Positions 8,113-13,574 of a stretch of 16,100 bases of DNA are shown piece by piece. Numbering within the stretch: position 1 is the first letter of the stretch; each line of letters begins with the position of its first letter. A model generated the notes under the pieces. The model saw only the letters and a program-made list of their open reading frames with translations, searched no databases and had not been told where the DNA came from. The position numbers and the translations under genes were made by a program. Origin of the DNA: Saprospirales bacterium (lineage in GTDB: Bacteria; Bacteroidota; Bacteroidia; Chitinophagales; Saprospiraceae); contig DLXL01000259.1 in assembly GCA_003448025.1 (NCBI GenBank), forward strand, positions 748-16,847. Direction: 5' to 3'.

Positions 8113-8994
8113 CTACCAACTCAAATTAGCCAGATTGGTACGTGCTTTTCCAATGCCCTGCATTGGCGTGGTTTTGTAATGTTCCAGCTCAATAATATAG
8201 TATTTCAAACCAGCCAGCTTGCTTTGGCGGAAAATGGAAGCAAAATCAATAGAGCCGTCTCCAAATTCCACTGTTTCTCTTGCCTCTGTTTTAGCCATGT
8301 CTTTGGCATGACAAAGTTCCCAACGTCCGGGGAAACGTTTGAACCATTCAATAGGTTTATGATTGGCATAGCAAACCCAATACAAGTCCATTTCAAAACA
8401 CAGAAGCTTGGGGTCTATTTCCTGCAACAGCCATTCTATCAATAATCGTCCATCAGGCCCTTTTTGGATAAACTCAAAATCGTGGTTGTGATACCCAAAC
8501 CGAATGCCTGCTTTTTGGGCATATTCAGCGGCAGCCGTAGCCAATTGGGTAATCTTTTTTACTTCCGGGCGTTCAGCAACCTCTATCCAAGGGAATACGA
8601 TGTATTTCTGACCCATTTTAACAGCACTGTCAATGGCTTGTTTGGCCCGATCCGATAGTGTTCCGGAGGAATTAAGGTCATTCAATGAAAATCCGCAGTG
8701 AGCCGATGGCATTTTCAAACCGTTGTTTCGCAACACCCGGAGGTATTCCTCAATGCTTAGCCCAAACATTTTTCCTTCCTTGTACCCAAAGCCCTCCACT
8801 TCTTTGTAGCCCATGCGAGCGATGGCTTCCAACGTTGCGGCCGGATTTTTTTCCATGTCGGTTCGAACGCTCCAAAGCTGAACACCCAGATGTTTGACCG
8901 GGCGGTAAATTTCCTGAATAGTGGTGGGGATGGTGGTGGCGGTGCAGGCCAGGGCGGCATTTTTAAGGAATGTTCTTCGAGTGGTTGTATTCAT
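8113..8994 (-). CDS. Tat-exported sugar phosphate isomerase/epimerase-like TIM-barrel protein
   Basis: A 293-residue member of the xylose isomerase-like/AP endonuclease family 2 barrel group, annotated in Bacteroidota as sugar phosphate isomerase/epimerase. The N-terminus MNTTTRRTFLKNAALA carries a twin-arginine export signal (RRTFLK, 6-11), so it probably acts folded in the periplasm. Barrel landmarks are LGVQLWSVR (36-44), MGYKEVEGFGY (61-71), FGYHNHDFEF (166-175), CFEMDLYW (199-206), WELCHAKD (225-232), EFGDGSIDF (243-251) and YYIIELEHY (265-273). Likely metal or substrate ligands are Glu138, Asp203, His229 and Glu269, by analogy with the family. The substrate cannot be read from sequence; in this phylum such genes often sit with Gfo/Idh oxidoreductases or glycan genes, and none is present here. 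It stands alone, convergent with the adhesin and divergent from the sirtuin. Confidence 0.85.
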   Translation of the reverse strand: MNTTTRRTFLKNAALACTATTIPTTIQEIYRPVKHLGVQLWSVRTDMEKNPAATLEAIARMGYKEVEGFGYKEGKMFGLSIEEYLRVLRNNGLKMPSAHCGFSLNDLNSSGTLSDRAKQAIDSAVKMGQKYIVFPWIEVAERPEVKKITQLATAAAEYAQKAGIRFGYHNHDFEFIQKGPDGRLLIEWLLQEIDPKLLCFEMDLYWVCYANHKPIEWFKRFPGRWELCHAKDMAKTEARETVEFGDGSIDFASIFRQSKLAGLKYYIIELEHYKTTPMQGIGKARTNLANLSW

Positions 8995-9013
8995 AATTTT
9001 ACATTGTTTGGGT

Positions 9014-9044
9014 CAAAGAAATATAACTCTCATGACAATACAAA
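9014..9044 (-). promoter_or_regulatory. Candidate promoter of the Tat-exported barrel gene
   Basis: On the minus strand TTTG (9044-9041) is followed after 19 bases by TTTCTTTG (9021-9014), one mismatch from TAnnTTTG. An overlapping alternative -7, TATATTTC (9025-9018), has 15-base spacing. Transcription would start near 9008, giving a leader of roughly 13 bases before the ATG at 8994. Confidence 0.45.
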
Positions 9045-9056
9045 CGGTACTGCCTC

Positions 9057-9086
9057 TTTCAGGCAAAGTTGAAGTGCTTATCTTTG
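9057..9086 (+). promoter_or_regulatory. Candidate promoter of the sirtuin operon, apparently leaderless
   Basis: TATCTTTG at 9079-9086 is a perfect match to the Bacteroidota -7 element TAnnTTTG. TTTC at 9057-9060 is a 3-of-4 match to the -33 TTTG with 18-base spacing. Only four bases separate the -7 box from the ATG at 9091, so transcription should begin at or next to the start codon. The start is well fixed because the usual sirtuin N-terminus begins right there. Confidence 0.5.
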
Positions 9087-9090
9087 AGGC

Positions 9091-9783
9091 ATGAAGCAAA
9101 AAATTGTGGTACTTACCGGCGCTGGTATCAGTGCTGAAAGTGGCATCAAGACCTTCCGCGACAGTGACGGTCTTTGGGAAAATCATCGGATTGAAGATGT
9201 GGCCACGCCCGAGGGCTGGGCAGCTAACCCCAAACTGGTATTGGAATTTTATAATCAACGAAGAGCACAATTACTTGAAGTTTTGCCTAACGACGGCCAC
9301 CGGGCATTGGTAGACCTGGAGCGGGATTTTGATGTGCACGTAGTAACGCAAAATGTTGACGACCTGCATGAAAGAGCCGGGAGTTCAAAAGTGTTGCACC
9401 TGCATGGCGAACTCCGGAAAGTGCGGTCTGTGCGCCATCCAAATTTGGTATACAACTGGGACAAGGACCTGAATATGGGAGATTTATGCGAAAAAGGCGC
9501 TCAACTTCGGCCACATATTGTTTGGTTTGGCGAGGCCGTGCCGATGCTGGAATCCGCCGCCGATCTGGCTTCACAGGCAGATATCTTCATGATTGTGGGC
9601 ACCTCACTTCAGGTATATCCGGCAGCCGGATTGATGCATTATGCTCCCCACCATATACCGGTGTACTACATTGATCCAAAACCTCAACTCAATTTTGAAC
9701 TCAGCCGAATGCCCAACCTTACCGTCATTGCTGAACCTGCGTCGACCGGCGTTTGGACTGCGGCGAATAAGCTTAGGGGCTAA
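9091..9783 (+). CDS. cobB: NAD-dependent protein deacylase, class III sirtuin (CobB/SIRT5-like)
   Basis: Removes acyl groups from lysines using NAD, in the cytoplasm. At 230 residues it is the usual length of compact bacterial sirtuins. Motifs in order: NAD-binding GAGISAESGI (10-19), FRDSDGLW (22-29), TQNVDDLHERAG (86-97), catalytic His105 in VLHLHGEL, LRPHIVWFGE (139-148), IVGTSLQVYPAAG (168-180). Tyr54 and Arg57 in FYNQRRAQL are the class III pair (Tyr92/Arg95 of E. coli CobB) that binds acidic acyl groups, so desuccinylase/demalonylase activity is plausible. Oddly, the small domain (106-138) keeps only one cysteine (Cys133); the other three of the CxxC...CxxC zinc site are replaced. The fold may be zinc-free, a variation that seems tolerated in some class III sirtuins. 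It is followed after 12 bp by a histidine kinase gene, suggesting co-transcription. Confidence 0.92.
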   Translation: MKQKIVVLTGAGISAESGIKTFRDSDGLWENHRIEDVATPEGWAANPKLVLEFYNQRRAQLLEVLPNDGHRALVDLERDFDVHVVTQNVDDLHERAGSSKVLHLHGELRKVRSVRHPNLVYNWDKDLNMGDLCEKGAQLRPHIVWFGEAVPMLESAADLASQADIFMIVGTSLQVYPAAGLMHYAPHHIPVYYIDPKPQLNFELSRMPNLTVIAEPASTGVWTAANKLRG

Positions 9784-9795
9784 GAGGACTCTTTT

Positions 9796-11181
9796 ATGCA
9801 AATTCGCACCCGATTAACGCTATTGTTTGGTTTGATCACTGCCGGTATTCTGGCAGGGGTGCTGCTGGCGGTTTACATTGTGTATCGTCAAAGTACAGCC
9901 TATACTTTTTATCAGGGGTTGGAATCCAAGGTGGAAATGACTGCACAGGCAGCTTTGCGGAGTAACTCGGAATTAAAACCGCTTTCCAATAATTGGCTGG
10001 CCCCCGATGATGGCATACTCCAGTATCAGGATAATATTAGTATCTACAATAACAGTTATGAACGGGTATTTGCGGTTCATGCGGATGCGCCGCCTGTTTC
10101 CGTGAAGGATTTACAGGATATTTATCAAACCGGGGAACTTCATTTTAGCCATTACAACCTGTTGGCTCTGGGCAAAAAAATGCCATCCCAAAGCGGAGCA
10201 ACCTATGTGGTGGTGGTAGAAGGGTATTTCGATGCCACAGCCATTCAACAGTTGCGCAATATATTGATTATCAGCTTTTTCGCAGGCTTGCTTCTGGTAG
10301 GTTTGGCAGGTTGGTTCTACGCAGGAAGGGCTTTGTCGCCGGTATTGAGTATCGTTGATGAAGTTGCGCATATCCAACCAGCCGACTTAAGTAAACGGGT
10401 AGACCCCGGTGCAAATCAGGATGAAATAGCCCGACTGGCCGAAACCTTCAATGGTCTGCTCGACAGGATTGAACAGGCGTTTCGGATGCAGAGGATGTTT
10501 CTGTCCAATGTCTCCCATGAACTGCGAAACCCATTAACTGTGATTCGGGCACAAGTGGAGGTCGCATTACAACGGGAGCGGGAGGCTTCTGCTTACCAAA
10601 ATGTGCTAAAAAGTGTGCTGGATGACGTCAGTTCGTTACATGAGGTGGAAGAAGAACTGCTGCAACTGGCGCGTATTTATAACGATCCGAACAGTATACC
10701 CTTTACAGAGGTGCGCCTGGATGAATTGCTTTGGCAGGCGCGTCAACAGTTGCATAAACGACATCCGGGATTTAAGGCCACGGTAGAATTAGGTGATATG
10801 CCTGAAGACGATCAAAGCCTGTCTGTACACGCCAACGAGGCGTTGTTGCTTACAGCATTGCTGAACCTTATGAACAATGCCTGCAAATACTCGCCTGATA
10901 AGCAGGTGAAAGTAAAGGTGCAGTTCAGGGAAAATGGCGAACATAGTGTTGCGGTTTGCGACAATGGCCCGGGCATACCGGAAGAAGAACAAAAACTAAT
11001 TTTCGAACCTTTTTTCAGAAGTCCCCGCCACCTGGGGGTAAAAGGTACCGGAGTGGGACTTTCACTAGTGCAAAGCATCCTCACACTACACAAAATCCGT
11101 CTTTCCGTCGAAAGTCCGGCAGGAGGAGGGGCAATCTTTCTCCTGGTTTTCCCACCCCGCCCCTATATTGCTGCGCAATAA
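9796..11181 (+). CDS. Membrane-bound sensor histidine kinase
   Basis: A 461-residue two-component sensor. TM1 is about 8-30, an extracytoplasmic sensor region of ~120 residues (31-153) has no family I recognise, TM2 is about 155-177, and HAMP about 178-230. The HisKA box MFLSNVSHELRNPLTVIRAQ has phospho-acceptor His241. HATPase_c follows with N box LNLMNNACKY (Asn361), G1 DNGPGIP (389-395), F box FEPFFRS and G2 GTGVGLSL (417-424). All catalytic motifs look intact. The architecture resembles CusS/ArlS-type kinases, which usually sit beside an OmpR-type response regulator gene; none is adjacent here, so the partner is elsewhere or the gene has been separated from it. It starts 12 bp after the sirtuin stop and ends 21 bp before the metallopeptidase-like gene. 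The start puts TM1 at the N-terminus as expected. Confidence 0.93.
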   Translation: MQIRTRLTLLFGLITAGILAGVLLAVYIVYRQSTAYTFYQGLESKVEMTAQAALRSNSELKPLSNNWLAPDDGILQYQDNISIYNNSYERVFAVHADAPPVSVKDLQDIYQTGELHFSHYNLLALGKKMPSQSGATYVVVVEGYFDATAIQQLRNILIISFFAGLLLVGLAGWFYAGRALSPVLSIVDEVAHIQPADLSKRVDPGANQDEIARLAETFNGLLDRIEQAFRMQRMFLSNVSHELRNPLTVIRAQVEVALQREREASAYQNVLKSVLDDVSSLHEVEEELLQLARIYNDPNSIPFTEVRLDELLWQARQQLHKRHPGFKATVELGDMPEDDQSLSVHANEALLLTALLNLMNNACKYSPDKQVKVKVQFRENGEHSVAVCDNGPGIPEEEQKLIFEPFFRSPRHLGVKGTGVGLSLVQSILTLHKIRLSVESPAGGGAIFLLVFPPRPYIAAQ

Positions 11182-11202
11182 CCGGCTCTTAAACACAATA
11201 CC

Positions 11203-12261
11203 ATGCTAAAAAGCACACAAATTCTCCTTTTCTCTTGCCTGCTGCTGTCATTTTCCTGCCAGGCTCAGATAGCGCCAGTAAAAGAAATCCGATTCCCCAA
11301 TGGCAAAATCTGCCTGCTTTTAGATAGCATAAGTGCCGGGAAAGCCATTACAACTGACCGCATTGATGGATATTTTGACAAGGTAAATGTTTCTGAAATG
11401 TCTATCCAGATGCAACAACCCATTGATCCGGGAAAAACGCGGGCCACAGTGCATCAGGAGTACATCCAATACCTGAAAACAGATGTAGAAGGCTTCACTG
11501 CGGAGGAGGCTTCTTTTGTGGAAGGAATCATCAGGAAAGTATATCAAACCTCCACCGAGGTAGCTCCCTATCTGTTCACGGATACAATGAAGCTGCTCAA
11601 AACAACGGGCAGGCACTAAGGCGCCGGCGTTTGGTATACCCGGGATAACTGCATCATCATCCCGGCGGATGAACTGGGCCGCAAAAAGACCGTGCCTTTC
11701 AGGATTACCATGTATCACGAACTGTCGCATGTATGGTCCAGGCTAAACCCGAAGCATAGGGATCAGGCGTATAAACTGATAGGTTTTGAGGGTATTGGGT
11801 ATCAAAATCTGCTGATTCCGTCCGGCCTGGCAGAACGCGTGCTGTACAATCCGGACGGGGTGGATATTGCGCAAAAAATTACCTTAAAGCAGGAAAACGG
11901 CACCGAAATTTATGCTATCCCTATTATTTATGCCAATCACAAGGGCTGGACGGAAACGCAAAAAACGTTCTTTGCCTACCTGGAATTCAACCTGTTCCAG
12001 ATTGAAAAACAACCAGATGGCAAATGGAAGGTATTGGTAAAGGAAGACGGTTATTCCAGCGTACTTGATCTGAAAGCCCAGCCGGATTTTTTCCGTCAGA
12101 TCAAAGACAATACCGGCTACATCATTCACCCGGATGAGGTGCTAGCCGACAACTTTGCGTTCATCATGCAGGAGCGCAACGGGCAAAAAGTATCCCTGAG
12201 CTTTTCGGCCGAGGGTAAGAAGTTACTGGCGGATTTGGAGGCAGTGTTGAGAGGGAAGTGA
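11203..12261 (+). pseudogene. Exported HExxH metallopeptidase-like gene interrupted by an in-frame TAA
   Basis: One reading frame of 353 codons is broken only at codon 139 (TAA, 11617-11619). The first part (138 residues) begins with a signal peptide, MLKSTQILLFSCLLLSFSCQAQ; its Cys is not in a standard lipobox. After the stop the same frame continues without another stop to 12261. It encodes WYTRDN and IIIPADELG, then MYHELSHVWSR with the zinc motif HELSH (His172, Glu173, His176 counted from the first ATG), and much later HPDEVLADNFAFIM, where Glu312 is a plausible third zinc ligand as in gluzincin-like peptidases. Neither half looks complete alone: the first lacks the active site, the second lacks a signal peptide, although a GTG (11692) or ATG (11710) could start it. 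Likely a recent nonsense mutation or a single-base sequence error; stop readthrough is less likely. Neighbours use TAA as an ordinary stop. Substrate and named family are unknown. Confidence 0.75.
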
Positions 12262-12276
12262 TTATGCTAGTGCGGG

Positions 12277-12347
12277 ATTAAACCACAAAGTCACGGAGGG
12301 CACAAAGAATAATTACCTTTGTGCCCTCCGTGACTTTGTGGTTTAAT
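12277..12347. repeat. Perfect 31-bp inverted repeat (REP/MITE-like hairpin)
   Basis: The arms 12277-12307 and 12317-12347 are exact reverse complements, with a 9-base AT-rich loop (AATAATTAC). Each arm contains three spaced copies of a 7-base unit CACRRAG (CACAAAG, CACGGAG, CACAAAG). It fills the gap between two convergent genes, 15 bp after one stop and 24 bp before the other. It could stop transcription from both sides, but has no T run outside the stem. Short palindromes built of CACAAAG/CACGGAG-like units recur as dispersed repeats in many environmental bacterial genomes to my knowledge, so a mobile palindromic repeat is the best guess. Confidence 0.85.
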
Positions 12348-12371
12348 ACTGATCGTAGTACTGTAGCAGTA

Positions 12372-13025
12372 TTACTGCGGATTCACTTTAAACAGCTCCA
12401 CTTCAAACACCAGGGTAGAGTAGCCTTTGATCAGGCCGCCGCGGCCGCGCTCACCGTAGGCGAGGTTGTATGGAATGAAGAATTTAAACTTATCGCCTTC
12501 TGCCATGTACTGTAAACCTTCTGTCCAACCGGCAATAACGCCATTCAAAGGGAACTTAGCCGTTTGGTTGCGCTGTACAGAACTGTCGAAGATGGTTCCA
12601 TCGTACAGCGTTCCATGGTAGTGCACTTCTACTTTGTCTGTAGCTTTTGGAGAAACCGTGCTGGTTCCTTTGGTCATTACTTCGTATTGCAAACCGCTCG
12701 CAGTAGTAATAACACCCTGGCGCTTTTTATTTTCATCCAAAAATTTGGCATTTCTATCCTTCCACATACCTGCGGAAATGGATTGCTCCACCTTAGGTGC
12801 ATTTTCTGCAGTGAATTTGGATTGTTCACCTTTAAGCACAGCGTTAAAAGCTTCCAGGAATAGTTTTGGGTTGATATCGCTGCCCAAAACACGCTTGGCG
12901 TTTTCGGCAGCTACCATACCGGCAGCGTAGTTGAGGCTATCCACTTTGGTTTTCAATGTGGTAGTTTGTGCAAACGTTGCGCTGGCTGCCAGCAGCAATA
13001 CAAGGGGTAGAATGAGTTTTTTCAT
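12372..13025 (-). CDS. Exported FKBP-type peptidyl-prolyl cis-trans isomerase (Mip/FkpA-like)
   Basis: A 217-residue folding helper that isomerises Xaa-Pro bonds, probably periplasmic or outer-membrane associated. A longer start at 13046 exists, but the ATG at 13025 begins a clean signal peptide, MKKLILPLVLLLAASATFAQ, so I prefer it. Residues ~24-105 form the helical FKBP N-terminal (Mip dimerisation-type) domain, with LNYAAGMVAAEN and FLDENKKRQGV. Residues ~106-216 are the FKBP domain: GLQYEV, VHYHGTLYDGTIFDSS, FPLNGVIAGWTEGLQYM, AYGERGRGG and TLVFEVEL. Expected pocket residues are present (Tyr136, Phe146, Asp147, Phe158, Ile164, Trp167, Tyr190, Phe207). The loop after YGERG reads RGGLIKGYSTLVF where many relatives have AGGVIPPNATLIF, a mild variation. 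It is read in the same direction as the NTF2-like gene and secA, 70 bp downstream; a CAACTTTG at 13051-13044 is a weak -7 match without a -33 element. Confidence 0.93.
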   Translation of the reverse strand: MKKLILPLVLLLAASATFAQTTTLKTKVDSLNYAAGMVAAENAKRVLGSDINPKLFLEAFNAVLKGEQSKFTAENAPKVEQSISAGMWKDRNAKFLDENKKRQGVITTASGLQYEVMTKGTSTVSPKATDKVEVHYHGTLYDGTIFDSSVQRNQTAKFPLNGVIAGWTEGLQYMAEGDKFKFFIPYNLAYGERGRGGLIKGYSTLVFEVELFKVNPQ

Positions 13026-13095
13026 GTTTTTAAAAAGATGTGTCAAAGTTGTATAAACGCTTGTCGGGCGCTTTCCGTGTATGGAATAGAGCCGT

Positions 13096-13566
13096 TTAGT
13101 GGTTATTCACAAACTTGTGAAGGTTCTTCATGGCCGTTTGTTGCACCTTGTGCTGCAGGAAATTAGTCCATCCCAGCAGCCAGCCGGTTAATCCAAGTGC
13201 TTGCCTGCTCCAACGCCAGAAATTGAAATGATCTGTATGGCGATAAATAAGGCCATCCTTGAATTCCAACCGGGCATGAATGATATTATGTACAGGTTTT
13301 CCGGTTTTGGAAAAGGTATACCATGCATCCCAACGCGCAAACCCGGTATTCCCATCACTTTTTACCTCACTAAACGCAATCCTGAGATCTTTGCCGGATT
13401 TGATCAGCATTTCCCACATGGCGCCGGCTTCCCTGCCGGAATTCAGGGTAAATGCTTCATCCCTGAATTGAGCCTCCGGATGATACATCGCTGCCATAGC
13501 GGCCCAATCCTTCCGTTGAAAGGCAGTATAAAACGCTGTTACGGCGGTTATTACTGGATCGGGCAT
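13096..13566 (-). CDS. NTF2/SnoaL-like small protein
   Basis: A 156-residue cytoplasmic protein without signal peptide. Features of the NTF2-like cone fold (SnoaL-like) are VITAVTAFYTAFQRKDWAAMAAMYHPEAQFRDE (5-37), GREAGAMWEMLI (44-55), ARWDAWYTFSKTGKPVHN (77-94), and ARLEFKDGLIYRHTDHFNFWRWSRQALG (98-125). The last is the strand pair with a His-Asp-His cluster typical of this family, whose members range from isomerases and hydrolases to ligand-binding proteins. The substrate cannot be told. The open frame extends upstream to an ATG at 13623, but that would overlap the end of secA, and conserved sequence starts right after the ATG at 13566, which leaves an 8-bp gap to the secA stop. This spacing suggests co-transcription with secA. 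Confidence 0.82.
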   Translation of the reverse strand: MPDPVITAVTAFYTAFQRKDWAAMAAMYHPEAQFRDEAFTLNSGREAGAMWEMLIKSGKDLRIAFSEVKSDGNTGFARWDAWYTFSKTGKPVHNIIHARLEFKDGLIYRHTDHFNFWRWSRQALGLTGWLLGWTNFLQHKVQQTAMKNLHKFVNNH

Positions 13567-13574
13567 GGTTTGAA

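Noticed and set aside
11692..12261. Treating the second half of the metallopeptidase-like gene as an independent intact gene
   Set aside because: It would lack an export signal, and its frame continues upstream without a break to the TAA, matching the frame of the signal-bearing first half.
12372..13046. Longer FKBP start at 13046
   Set aside because: It would add MTHLFKN before the signal peptide; the ATG at 13025 starts a standard MKK-type Sec signal.
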